From Fennellomyces sp. T-0311 (Eukaryota > Mucoromycota > Mucoromycetes > Mucorales > Lichtheimiaceae): 64,000 nucleotides of DNA. The stretch is from the NCBI GenBank assembly GCA_025266875.1, contig JALLLT010000004.1:62001-126000 (forward strand), in the 5' to 3' direction. Shown here piece by piece: positions 24,932 through 37,724 of this stretch. Below the pieces are notes generated by a model. That model had not been told where the DNA came from and made no database searches. It was given only the letters and a program-made list of their open reading frames with translations. The position numbers and the translations under genes were made by a program. The stretch's first letter is position 1, and each line of letters begins with the position of its first letter.

Positions 24932-27342
24932 ATGTCTTCGCAGCGCATAAAACTAGCTGCAGTGTTCCTCATACTGGCAACATGCCTGAATCTTGCATTC
25001 GCCGATGAGCATAGCCATGTGGTAACTTTATAACCAACAGCTGTTGTTGTTTCCTGAACATTTTTAACTTTTGATGCATTGCAGTACGAACGTGGAGAAG
25101 AAGTTGTCGCATGGATGAATACCGTCGGACCACTCAACAATCGCCAAGAAACATACCCATACTATCAACTTCCGTTTTGTCGAGGAACTAGTTCGGTAGA
25201 ACACCATCATGAAACACTTGGCGAAGCTCTTCAGGGAATGGATCTCATCAACTCGGGCATTCCTATACGTTATCTGGGTAAACAATGGACGGTCTACATA
25301 ATGGAACGTCTTCGGATACTGATTCGCATACTGTAGAACCTGTTTCCAAAGCAACGGTGTGTCATACAACCCTCGACGCTGAGCAAATCCGAGTCATGCG
25401 TTATGCTGTGTACCATGATTATTGGTATACCATGTTTGTTGGTAACGTATACACGGGTTAGGCAGCTTGCAGTTCATTGATTAAACGAGCGTATCGTAAG
25501 ATGATTTGCCCGTCACCAATCCTGTTGGTGCCAACGATGCAGAGGCTGCTGTTGACGAGAAGGATGAGGACCACGATCCACGATTCGACACGCTTTACTT
25601 GTATACCCACCGAAACTTTGTTATCCACTTCAACGATGACAGGGTTAGTACATCGAACGATAAACCAAGGAATGCTGGGTATTCACGGGTTCTTAGATCA
25701 TTGCAGTGCTTCTGCAATACGGTAACCCAGTCGAGCTGAGCCTCGCTGAACCCTCGGTGGATGTCGATTTTACATACTCAGTCGAGTGGAAAGCTACGAC
25801 GACTACCTTTGAAGACCGATTCCAACGCCTTTTGGAGACTGATTTCTTTGAGCACAAGGTATACTAAGTTTTGTTAGACGGCGATGGTAAGCTGATTCCT
25901 GCGGGATAGGTCCATTGGCTTTCGATCTTTAGCTCTTTCATGATGGTGCTGTTCTTAACTGGTTTAGTCTCGGTTATCTTGCTCCGTACCATCAAAAGAG
26001 ACTATGCTCGATACGATCGAGAAGAAGGCTTGGCTGACTTTGTGCGTTTGTTGGGAAAATATGTATTAAGCAAAAGAAACTGATGGATCAGATACGCTAG
26101 GATCGCGATTTAGGTGACGATTATGGATGGAAGCAGGTACATGGTGATGTGTTCCGTCAACCTCCGCGCTTGATGATCATGTCTGCGTTGATGGGAACTG
26201 GATGTCAGTTGGTTATATTGGCCGGCGTCGTTATCCTCTATACCATCATGGGCGATTTGTATGCGGAACGAGCGACGATCTTGACCGCTACCATCTTTTT
26301 GTACGCTCTGACTTCAGGTATCGCTGGATATACTAGTGCGCGTTACTATGCGCGCTATGGAGGTAACTTGGCTGCGAGTAAGGAAAGAGACAGATGATAC
26401 TGATTGTACACTAGGCAAGGAGTGGGTACGAAATGTTCTTTTGACCGCCAGTGTCTGGCCAGGCTGTGTCGCCTTGATTGGCGGATATGTCAACAGCGTT
26501 GCCATCTACTACTCAAGCTCACGTGCCATCGCCTTCACAATTGTGGTATGTTTGATGATATCTTTACCGTTGCAAGGTGCACAATGACTAACACCCATGA
26601 TAGCTGGCAATGCTTGCCATTTGGATTTTCCTGTGTTTCCCTCTGACTTTATTGGGTGCCATCATCGGTCGCAACTGGGGTAGCAACCCAGACTTCCCAT
26701 GCCGTGTTAACCCTATCCCTCGACCCATCCCAGACAAGGTCTGGTACGCCGAGCCAATGGTCATCATCCTTCTGGGCGGCATCCTTCCATTCGGTTCGAT
26801 CTTTATCGAGATGTACTTTATTTTCACGTCATTCTGGACATACAAAATCTACTATGTATACGGCTTCATGTTCCTCGTGTTCATGATCATGTTGATTGTC
26901 AGCGCCTGTGTTGCTATTGTGAGCAGCTATTTCCTTCTCAACTCTGAGGATCATCGATGGTAAGGGCTCGCTAAACAAAGATGAAGATGGTATTCTAATC
27001 TGGGGGAAAATAGGCACTGGCTCAGCTTTATGACGTGTGCTTCCACATCTGTCTACATATACATCTACTCGGTCTATTACTTTTTCGCAAAAACAAAGTA
27101 TGTTCGGGATGCGATGGATGCACAATGCTTTGCTGACGTTATGATTCAGAATGACCGGATTCTTCCAAACCAGCTTTTACTTTGGCTACACTGCATTATT
27201 ATCTCTGGGCATGTTCTGTATGCTAGGTAAGCAACAACATGGCAAAAGAGTGCAATGGTTTAACGGGCATGTAGGCTTTGTTGGCCATTCCGCCGCGACG
27301 CTGTTCGTACGGAAGATTTACCAGAATGTAAAAATCGATTAA
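24932..27342 (+). CDS. TM9 superfamily (nonaspanin) membrane protein, TM9SF3-like
   Basis: Twelve exons (24932-25021, 25085-25277, 25337-25441, 25501-25643, 25697-25858, 25910-26041, 26101-26362, 26415-26545, 26604-26959, 27014-27097, 27150-27226, 27275-27342) join in frame to 600 residues, the TM9SF3 size class. Residues 1-25 form a signal peptide. The lumenal domain has [38 protein letters not shown] and [12 protein letters not shown]; the membrane domain starts at [20 protein letters not shown] and has about nine helices. The C-terminus KIYQNVKID carries the K-x-D type Golgi-retention signal described for the family. TM9 proteins sort transmembrane cargo in Golgi/endosomes. The usual DDLPIWG segment here reads [10 protein letters not shown] followed by an acidic insert. 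It converges on the Hsp90 gene with 100 bp between stops. Confidence 0.92.
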
Positions 27343-27442
27343 ATGTTTGTTATACATATATATAAATAAAGACGCGCATGGGCATACATTACAGGACAAA
27401 GTGTTTGTTTTTATTATCTATCTGATTCACGCTACATGCAGC

Positions 27443-29610
27443 CTAATCGACTTCCTCCATCTTGGAGGCATCAGCATCGCCTTGAGCAGCAGGAGCCTCC
27501 GGTGCTTGATCATCCATGGGCTCATCCTCAATATCATCAATGCTCAAACCCAAAGCAACCATGCGATAGATGCGGCCGGCATAATCGGTTGGGTCATCGA
27601 GAGTGAAACCAGAGGTAAGCAAAGCAGTTTCATACAACAATTGAGTCAAGTCCTTGACGGTGCGATCATTTGAATCAGCATCGACCTTTTCCTTCAAAGC
27701 CTTGATGATGCCATGATTAGGGTTCAATTCCAGAGTCTTCTTTGACGCCATGTACGAGGACATGGTGCTGTCACGCAAAGCCTGGGCTTTCATGATACGT
27801 TCCATGTTTGCAGACCAACCGAATTGGCCAGTGGTAAGAACGCAGGGTGAGCTCGTAAGGATGTCGGAAATAATGACCTTTTCGATCTTGTCGCCCAAGA
27901 AATCCTTGACAGTTTTGCAGAGAGGTTCGAACTGTTTCTTTTCCTCTTCCAAACGCTTCTTCTCCTCTTCATCTTCTTCGAGTTCGACGCCTTCCTTGGT
28001 AATGCACACCAACTTCTTGTCCTCGTATTCCTTGAGTTGTGAGATCGAGTACTCGTCAATAGGATCAGTCATGAGCAAGACTTCAAAGCCGCGTTTCTTG
28101 AAGCCTTCCAAGAATGGCGAGTGTTCAACGGCAGCACGCGATTCACCCGTGATATAGTAAATGTTCTTTTGCTTCTCGGGCATGCGAGTGACATAGTCCT
28201 TGAAGGAAGTCATTTCATCACCAGACTTTGTTGAATGGTAACGCAAGAGTTCCGCAAGCTTGTTGCGATTCTGGCTGTCTTCATGAATACCGAGCTTCAA
28301 GTTCTTGGAGAAGGCTTCGTAAAACTTGCTAAAGTTCTCCTTGTCCTCGGCAATCTCGCTGAACATTTCCAAACACTTCTTGACCAAATTCTTGCGGATG
28401 ACCTTCAAGATCTTGTTCTGTTGCAGCATTTCACGAGAAATGTTCAAGGGCAAGTCTTCAGAGTCGACAACACCCTTGACAAAGCTGAGCCATTCTGGGA
28501 TCAACTCTTCGCAATCGTCAGTGATAAAGACGCGACGAACATAGAGCTTGATGTTGTTGCGTTTCTTTTTTCCCTCGAATAGGTCGAATGGAGCGCGTTT
28601 GGGGACAAAAAGAATGGCACGGAATTCGAGTTGACCTTCGACGGAGAAATGCTTGACGGCCAACTGGTCTTCCCAATCATTGGTGAGGGACTTGTAGAAC
28701 TGTGCATATTCCTCCTGCGTGACATCGTCCGGATTACGCGTCCAGATGGGCTTCGTCTTGTTTAATTCTTCCTGATCGATCACCGTTTCCTTGATCTTCT
28801 TTGTCTTCTTTTCTTTCTTGGTATCTTCTTCGTCCTCGACTTCTTCAATCTTTGGCTTTTCATCATCTGCCTTTACCTCCTCTTCAGCGTCTTCATCCGG
28901 CACCTCCTTCTCGACCTCCTTTTCAGTGACGAGCTGGATGGGATATGAGATAAACTCAGAGTGCTTCTTGACAATGTCTTTGATGCGACGCTCCTCCAGA
29001 TATTCGAGCTGGTCTTCCTTCAAATAGAGGCGCATCTCTGTACCACGGCCAAGACGCTCGTTCACTTCATCCAGCGTGATGGTGAAATGACCACCAGCAG
29101 AGCTTTCCCAAATGTATTGCTCATCGTCGTTGTGTTTGGTGATGACCTCGACCTTTTCCGCAACCAAGTAGGCCGAGTAAAACCCGACACCAAACTGACC
29201 AATCATGGAGATATCCGCACCAGCAGAGAGTGCTTCCATAAATGCCTTGGTGCCCGATTTGGCGATCGTACCCAAGTTGTTGACCAAATCAGCCTTGGTC
29301 ATGCCAATACCGGTATCGCGGATGCTCAGAATATTGTTTTTCTTGTCAGGCGTGATCCGAATGTACAGATCTTTTTCGGCATCAAGCACGGACGGATCCG
29401 TCAAGGACTGGTATCGCACCTTGTCCAGTGCATCGGATGAGTTGGATATCAGTTCACGCAAAAAGATTTCCTGTGAAAGCAGCGCGTTAGATTATGGATA
29501 TAGCACGAGAGAAAGGCAATATAAACCTTGTTGGAGTAAAACGTGTTGATGATCAAGCTCATCAACTGAGAGATCTCAGCTTGGAACGAAAATGTCTCTG
29601 TTTCGACCAT
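27443..29610 (-). CDS. HSP90: Cytosolic heat-shock protein Hsp90
   Basis: Two exons, 29610-29527 and 29470-27443, give 703 residues. The N-terminal ATPase (GHKL) domain shows [34 protein letters not shown] and [14 protein letters not shown]; a Lys/Glu-rich linker follows ([20 protein letters not shown]); the middle domain has [14 protein letters not shown] and [14 protein letters not shown]; the protein ends in MEEVD, the TPR co-chaperone docking motif that marks the cytosolic form. It folds kinases, receptors and other clients with Hsp70, Cdc37 and p23-type partners. The intron lies after codon 28 (FYSNK), an early position. Heat control is likely from family knowledge, but I found no clean heat-shock element in the 200 bp upstream. 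Confidence 0.97.
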
Positions 29611-32600
29611 TGCTTTAGCGTAAAAAGAAGATAAAGAGGAAAAAGAAAGACGTGGAAATCAACTGAACGTTTTCATGCAGGTTTTAGTCAAGTTTGAAAC
29701 AATCCATTAATTCACCGCACCTGCCAATAGAAAACACGTCATCCTGTCATCGAGGTCACGCGCCGTTGGCAACGCGTGTCAAATGTCAAGGGTTTTTGTT
29801 TTCTTTGTTTGCACTACCCAATGAGCACTACTGCTGTAATTCAGTATATACTTGCGTTAACAGCCTAATGGTGAGCGCGCTCGCAACCATATCGTTGGGT
29901 ATTACTCCCATCAAGGATAGCATTGACGACACCTAGATCGAAAAACTGCATAGAACTTAGTGAAACAACGGACTTGTACATTTTAAGCGGAAGCACGCTC
30001 GCAATTTATGCACGTCGCGTTTATGTTTATAAAAAAGTTTAGCTTTGTTGATGCTCGCGATGTGATGTGTATTACGGACAACGAATACAGTGACCGACGT
30101 GGATGTGGTTGTGTCATGTGTTACATGTCTTCGCGACCACTTGTCATTCTTTCTAAGCCTTTGAGATTTGCCACTCTTTCTTTTCGTTTTACACTCAACA
30201 AGCTTTTGAGTGCTAATGACTAAACTCCCTCCTGTCGTGAACACTCAAAAGAAGATGTTCTAGCTATTTTATTCACTTTACGAAAGGCTGTGCTCTCAGA
30301 TGACATATCCTACTTGACTCTATCTGCCTCCGCTAATCTTCTCCTTGTCGAGTACAAGGCGCATGTCCCACAGGGTTTCACCATCACATTACAAAGTGCC
30401 TTGGGGAGAGTTGTTCTTACATCCCCCACATTTTGAAAGGCACTGACTTTCTTTATATGATTTACAGGCCTGTTCGTAGATACTGACACAAGAGAATCAG
30501 AGCTTAATTAAAACATGACCTTGCCACATGGTATGTTTAATGGCGCTGAACACAAACAATGCACGATGTGCAAGCAGCTTACTGGAACGTTTCTGTTGTC
30601 ATCTTTGCTACGTATGCATGCAGTCTTACAAGAAGAGAGCAGAGGCCTTCTGATATGAAAAGAAAACGTGATGTTGAAGCTTGTTGTGCTGCCATCTGCA
30701 ATAATATGCCGGGATTCATAGTATAAATAAGACATGCTATATTCCATAAACCAAATTGCTTCACTTCTGATACTCTTAAAAGCAACATTTCAACAAAAAA
30801 AAATCAGTCGAACCCAGTGAATTGAAGTAATAACCGAAGCAGATGAGTGTCGCTTTACTGGCATAAAGAGCACAACCTCTAAGTCAAAAATATTTTGTCA
30901 ATCCAAATCAGGTTACTATATCAGTGGCTGTGCCTATATTCAAAAATTGCATAGGATCACGAATCGAGCAAATTCACAGAAGCGAGTCAGCAGCTGGATG
31001 TCAAAAAACATACACACACATTCTCAATACTATGTTGATCAGCACTGGCGATATCACTTGCTAATACAACATATGAAACTGCAAAGAGTGACAAATCCAC
31101 GAGAAATGACCCGACAGAACGGTCCTATGGACCCATACTAAAGTGACTGGAGCTTAGAGAGATATGACGATGACCGTGGAACGCCATCACTCTTTCACAA
31201 CAAGAGCAATATCACATTGTTTGGCTGAGAGAAGAACGACGTGCTAAAAATTCTATGAAAATCGCCATTAATCCAAAACATATCTAACCGATCAAGTCAC
31301 TTATATTGAGTACATAGAATCTATTACAGGACCACGGTTCTTCTTTTTTCGAGATGGAGGAACTACTTATATCTCGAATCTGTGAGCGACCACGTCGCTC
31401 AAATACATACAGAAAAAATGATCGTAGCTATCGTTGTAAAGAACAGATCATCAATTAAATCCAATGAAACCTCAAGGAATCGAAGATTTGTGGATTCTCT
31501 ATAATGGATGTATAAAAATGTCAACCGTACGCTCGTTGTCTCTTTTCCATCAAGTATGTTATCGCTTTATTGATATGCAACATTGCCTTGTTCACAAAAA
31601 ACGAAGAGCCCACACGTAAATCAAGCTAGAGTAGCAAATATTTTTGGAAGCTAACGAACGATTGGCCCGTATTTCATACTATGTACAACGACGGTGAACA
31701 GCCACGCGGAAATGGATTAATGCGAAGCGGCAGACGAAAACTAATTTCTATGTCAAACCAGAAAACGTACCACATCACACAAATGCGAGGGAGATAGCCA
31801 TACAGATAACGGGTTCTGATATTTTGCTTTTCGTACTATTCCATGGATGATTGCTATAACGAAAGGTACCAAAGGTGAATAATGTTTTTGGTGTATATAT
31901 CCCGCTAAAAATATGGAAATTCCATTCTACTGGACCATAAGTTTATCAGCGAGCGCGATGAGTTACAGTGGGGAACTCCTTCATTAAAAGTTTCAAGAAC
32001 TGAAGAAAGCGTATGGCGTACGATAAAGCCAAATCTAACGAACAGAAGGTATTCTGCCGAATTAGTAATATGTTCATCAGAACTGGAACAGAATTAAGTT
32101 CAGTGCTTCATATGGCATCATCGCGAACAACAATTCAAAGGCGTGAGCTTATGCCGTATTTTATGTGACAATGTACGATTCATGCTGGTATTACAACGTT
32201 AATCTTACTCATCACCACACGAAGTTATATGGCAAATCGTCAAAGCATTTCCTTATGAATTTTGTCGAGCAGAAGTCCAAAAGTACGCAGTCTTATCTAC
32301 AGATAAATGATGAACAGGCACGAGCGACTTGTTTAACAATATGGATGCAGTCGAATGCCTGCAGTGTTAGACTGTTTCCACCAGTGAATATTGGCGAAAA
32401 TTGGCATGTTGACTTGGCGAATAACCTTTTATGTGGATGCATATGCAATATTAAGCGATCCGTAGAAAGACCATTTTAGTCCTTCATATCTAGTATCAGC
32501 AATCAAGGGTTAACGCCCATTACTGTCCACGTATAGCTAAAAACTGCAAGCATGATGGGTTCATTATTATCAATCTTAGACGCCTGGATAGGAGTCGGGT

Positions 32601-35600
32601 CGCGTGCTTAAAAGGAATGGACCGATGTGGCAGCAAGTACAAACAGAATGCTCAATAAGCACAATCACTGGAGGTGAATTAATGGTATCGAACACCTGTG
32701 TATTATTTTGCTGAGCACATATGTACTCATGACCATGGAAAACTGATAGCATGATATCCACGGAACCCTAGTATATCACAACAGTAATTTCCTTCAGATC
32801 AACCAGATTCAATTAACAGTTGTCATTCAACAAATCTCACAGCGCACAAATGCTCTTTATAACCCAGGTGTATGATGCATAGAGCGATCAACTCACTTGC
32901 TTGTATGGCATTTTCGTAACACATGTTCCAAATCCAACCTTGCCACCGAAAAAGCCATTCCAATTTATATCGTTTGCCAAGATACTTAGGTAGATAGTTC
33001 GCAATCGAATTTGTCTTTTACCGTGTAGGAACACCGCGTTGTCAATTACAAGAATTTACTTGCTCTCTTCAGCAGCGGGAATGATGACTAACAAATGCAC
33101 AGTGACTTACATGACCTAACATTCTCGGGTGAAGGACACTTCTTCTGTGCCATGATGTCGTGTCGTGTGATACAGTAGAACTATAGGATGAAGATAATTT
33201 CTCTATTACACATACAAGAGCTAAGAGTAGATGGTACCCATTTTAATGACTTCTGCTGTGGAAGGGCTATCATTCAGATACTTGGGCAGAATATTGTCTA
33301 CGACTGCGTAAAGATTGGTCCAACTCTGTCTATGAATACACTCTACATGGTCAAATTCTATGTAAGGCGAACTAGCACCACTTGCCAAAGTTATTAATCA
33401 AAGGGACTATTGCTGTAAACCCAAATTACAAAAGTGGACAGCACATTGGAACCAAAAACAAACAAACAAACAAACGACCGAATCGAATTATTTGAATACC
33501 AATAATCGAATGGATAGTAATGCTGCTTCCTTTTTAACTTTAAGCCATTAGCGTGGAAGACGTGATTCGGGGATATTGTCTCTATTGTACAGAAGGCTAA
33601 AACCCTAATCGCGTACTTGAACACAAGATTCGACCCAATATTTAGTTCATATACCTGGCCTCAAGCACTTGTTTAACTTAACATGGTTAGCTAAAGCTGA
33701 CAATGTTCGTTATATGTAACGCGTGGCACAATTTTTGCGAGAACTCAATGAAATAGCGAGCTCTAATGCCCCCGCTTTTCTCATGTGTACTAAAATCTTC
33801 CACTCTGCATGAATGAATCCGAGAATGAAAGCTTCCGAGGTACCGTCTTTTTATATTAGGTACTCTCATGTTTGTATCGAAAAAGCAGCAACAAAACAGC
33901 AGCTTTCACCTTTCAAGGAATAAAATTGCGTGATCCTTTATAAACATATTCAAACAAGTGTCAAGCTGCGACTACCAGGTGCATGTCGACATATTGTATT
34001 ACGCGTGCGTAAAGACGGTCGGCTATGAACATATTTAAAATCTCACGGTGCATACGTATTATTTGCAAACCGATATTGCTGGTAAGAGCATTACGTATAG
34101 TGGAGAAGTACAAGAATATATAAGAAAGAAGGCGCAATCGATTAATGGCAGGTTAACTAGGAACATTTACGATTTCCATGAAAATATTGAGTCGACTACA
34201 GATTTTCATGTAGCCACAATGCTCTGGATTGGCAAAGAGATAATGGTCAGACACCATTAAATTTAAAAAACCTAGAGACTATGAAAGACTCGCGGCAGTG
34301 CTAGTTGTGCCAATACCAGCTGCATGAACACACCTGCGCATATTGAAAGTAAGCAAATTTGTTCGACTACGTGTGCACGATGGTAGCTTTGATCAATACA
34401 AACATATGAAGTCAAACAGCAACGTTTTGCAATATCCCATGTTAAGAACTTTCTGAATCCAAAAGAACTATTCGTCCGTCGATCGTTCAAATGGACCACC
34501 GCTCCACTTTCTATGCATTCACGTCAGGAAAGCTGATAATACTCTAAATGCCAATTCCAAAAGACGTATACACCAAAGATGTAAAATCGATCCGCAAACT
34601 GAACACACGAATCACGAATCACACTGAATACGTAGCCTGTGCTAAGAAAGTAATATGTAACAGATTGTATACCACGATCGAGCACGACCATAACAATCTA
34701 GACCCAACAAACGACCTCTGTCAAAGCCGATTTCCTGCCGAATAGGTATTCATGATATGACTCATATAATATAACAGTCCCGGACAACAATGTGGCTCGT
34801 GACATTGATAGGAAATTTCTATGTGCTACGTGTCTATGGGCATAGAAATGAAGAGGAGTTAACTAAAGTATGGAACTCTGGGACCTGTCGGAGAGTGACT
34901 AAAGGGTCTATGTACCTTTATACATACGATGTATTTTTTGCTGTCAATAGCACACAGTTAATTATAACTCTGGGTGTGCATATCTAAAGGGCCACATATA
35001 TTTACGATAGAACACCATGTAAACGAATGAATAATGATTTGTGATATTCTATCGCGCCTAGAATGGATGCTTTCATCTGCTCCTGGACTGTATCATGCGG
35101 TCTATCGCCAATTTGAAAGCTTGTACATATTCTAACATGCCAAGGGATTAGTCTATTGATGGGTGGATAATTGAACAAGATCAACTTGCTGTAGAATCGT
35201 CAGACACATTTCAAGTTGCTACGTAAGGATAGAAGCTCAAAAGTCAGTATATACACTCTATGCAAATCATCCTGTCACGATTAGCCCAGACCTATAGACC
35301 TTGTAAGTCAGGAGAAGTTTACTGATGCCTAAAATGTCGACAATGCCTCTTGTTTATCCGATAAAAAGTACAGTATGATATACTTGACGACGCACCAATT
35401 GGGAAGCAAGATCAAAGGTTAAAAGTTCGATTAGCCATAAAGTAGCATTATTTGCCGTTGGCATATGAAAATTCGATACACGGACGGTCTTCTTTTACAG
35501 ACTGCTGGGAACATGATCGTCTCATTGTAGCTGCGGATAGATACGTAGCAGCAAAAATAGAAGGCGTTAGGTATTGAACGTGAGAAACATGTTTACACAT

Positions 35601-36119
35601 GCAAGCGTTTAAACGCCAAGTGATGAACGAATGCTGAGCATTAGTGTGGATATCGTATCCTGAAAAGGAATCAAAGCCGAGGCAAGCGATGAATGGAAGC
35701 AGACTTCCCCTCGCCGTATGCAAGTCTTTCACACGGTATTGTTATACCTCTTGCTGAGATGGCGGAACGCCTAGCGCGCTCTACAAAACTCACTCACGGC
35801 AAACTATGGTGCTTTCACACGATCGACTTTGAGCGTGTGAGACAGATGATCCGAGCGACGAATGGCGTGGAGAGGTGCAAAGTGTCGAACTGCAAGTCGA
35901 TGACAGCGCAGCAAAACACACCAAGAATGTCCCAAAATGGAAGGAGGAGCATGCGATCAAATTGACATTTACGTTTGAATAGAGCACATAAATAAGTTTG
36001 AGATATGTTTGGAAGCGAAGATCATTCTATATAAATTGGGGCTCTGTGATACGAGGCGCAATATATGGATGCGTGTGCGGAAAAGGCAATCCGGTGTACT
36101 GTTGGGTTAAACGCAAGCT
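29611..36119. other. 6.5-kb gene-poor stretch
   Basis: The first 200 bp are the Hsp90 promoter region; a perfect 6-bp inverted repeat CACGCG/CGCGTG lies near 29758-29779. The rest shows only short overlapping frames. A CAAA run lies near 33454-33475. A stretch at 31640-32160 reads in places as decayed protein (KTNFYVKPENVPHHTN), but no family could be named. No RNA gene was recognised. Confidence 0.45.
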
Positions 36120-37529
36120 TTATAACGATTCCAAGTAATCTCGAAACAGATCTTCACGTAAATGTTTTGATTCTATGGCGTGGTACCGATTATCCTTTTC
36201 TAAAATGACCTTGGCATCACGCCATCGCATATTGGGATGGATGTCCTTGGTTTCCTTCAACAGATCCATATAAGCCTTCTCCTTGTCGCGTTTGCTCGAA
36301 TGCTTTTTGCTTGGCTGCTTGCGCAGTTGTTTGAGGTAATCGCGAAACATGGATTCGCGTGTCTTGTTTTCTCGAATGGCCTTGAATCGAGGATCGTTCT
36401 TCACTTTGCGTCGGAAATCCTCCCAATACATTTTCACGTTGGCTTCCTCTCTCAACAAAGACATGAATTGATCTTCTGGTGACTATTTTTGGCGGTTAGA
36501 CCCGGGAGATAATGATGATGGGTGGTTTTTACCTTGGTTGCGGGCTTATTAGCTTTGTGTTCCTGTGCAAGCACTCGACAATAATTGTTGAACAGGTTCT
36601 TTCGCTTACTGTGCGGTTGTACCACTGATTGTGGAACGGTGAGCACAAGGAAAAAAGTGGATCGATCTGCATTGACTTACAGGAGTAACGTTCGTCATTG
36701 ATCAATTTGGGCAACTCCATTTCCCAGGTGGAGAAGGGGGCTATATTTTTTTCCGATAACATTTGCTGTGCCGTTCGATCAGAATGGGGGACGATCACTT
36801 GCGTTTATGCAGGGAACACTTACCGTAAATAGCTCTATCCGTTCTTCATCTGATATCCGTGGCTCATTGGATGGTTCTGGTGCAGGCGCCGATGGCTGCG
36901 CTTGCTCCTTTTGTTCTTCTTCTGGGCCTGGTACTAGACCCATGGCGATCAATTCTTCTTGATCCATGCCTTCCAGCTGCCACATCAGATCCTCCTCCGT
37001 CATTCTGACCCACAGAACGATTAGCACTTGGTCCATCTCTGAAACGCACAAAGCTTACTCGGTTGCCGCTTGCTCTTCCTCGTGCTTTGTCCGTTTAGCG
37101 TCCGTATCCGCCTTTTCGTCTTCCTCCAGCTTCCGCTTCTTGGACTCCTCCTCCTTTTTCATCTGTTCCACGGCATCCTTGATCTCGTCTGGCAGTTCCC
37201 ATACGGATTTCTTAGTTGGCTTGTGGAAATAGAATTCATGACCGTCGCTCGTTTCTATGAACAGCCAATCCGTTCCTGGGATCACTGTCCTTTCTCTCTG
37301 TCAAACTTCTCGCCTTTGACATAGGTTGCGTGACCTACTTTTTCTTTTTCGGCTTCGGCTTTTCAGCGACGGGTGCGGGCATGGCCGCAGTGGAAGGAGG
37401 AATCGTCCAACTGGTCTCGCCAGTCGTCGCGTTATAATAGTAAGGGCGCTGCATACCAGGCTGTCGAGCTACATGCCAGCCTGGAGGTAAATTCAACTCG
37501 ACATTGGGCTGTGAATCCATTGTTGCCAT
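36120..37529 (-). CDS. WW/FF-domain splicing and transcription-elongation factor (TCERG1/Dre4/Urn1-like)
   Basis: Six exons (37529-37339, 37295-37059, 37004-36824, 36765-36681, 36624-36533, 36482-36120) join in frame to 382 residues. Two WW domains: LPPGWHVARQ ... YYYNATTGETSW near residues 15-45, and TDWLFIETSDGHEFYFHKP ... SVWELP near 70-100. A Lys/Glu-rich stretch follows, then FF domains: LSEKNIAPFSTWEMELPKL, LREEANVKMYWEDFRRKV with DPRFKAI, and LLKETKDIHPNMRWRDAKV with DNRYHAI ending REDLFRDYLESL. The sequence resembles the central part of animal TCERG1 and the short yeast proteins Dre4/Urn1, which link spliceosome and RNA polymerase II CTD. Prp40 is the main alternative, but the P-G-T-x-W entry of the second WW domain favours TCERG1. 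Divergent from PUP3 with 195 bp between starts. Confidence 0.87.
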
Positions 37530-37724
37530 CTCAAAAAAAAAAAACTGGATAATTCACCCATTCGAGAACCAAGCGGACTTGCGTGACGTAAAATTCCGCT
37601 CTTGGTGGACGCGTATTCCTTTCCTCAAGCTTTAACCCCCCTTTTTTTATACGCGCGTCAACTTTCTATCTCGAACATTAACCCCATCGTTTTGTTCAAT
37701 CACGTATAAATCAATTCAGCAACC
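37530..37724. promoter_or_regulatory. Shared divergent promoter region
   Basis: 195 bp separate the start codons of the WW/FF factor (minus) and proteasome beta-3 (plus). Visible elements: TGACGTAA (ATF/CREB-like) near 37584 and GGTGGACGC near 37604, which only partly resembles the yeast Rpn4/PACE site GGTGGCAAA. A bidirectional promoter is inferred from spacing. Confidence 0.45.

Noticed and set aside
28961..29440. Plus-strand frames opposite Hsp90
   Set aside because: Antisense shadows of a conserved gene with strong codon bias; no independent features.
29611..29900. Heat-shock elements upstream of Hsp90
   Set aside because: GAA and TTC triplets occur but not with the required nGAAnnTTCn spacing.
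31640..32480. Possible decayed transposase
   Set aside because: Fragments of plausible protein sequence, but no catalytic motif or terminal repeats could be identified.
37600..37615. Possible Rpn4/PACE element upstream of PUP3
   Set aside because: GGTGGACGC differs from GGTGGCAAA in the last positions; insufficient to call.
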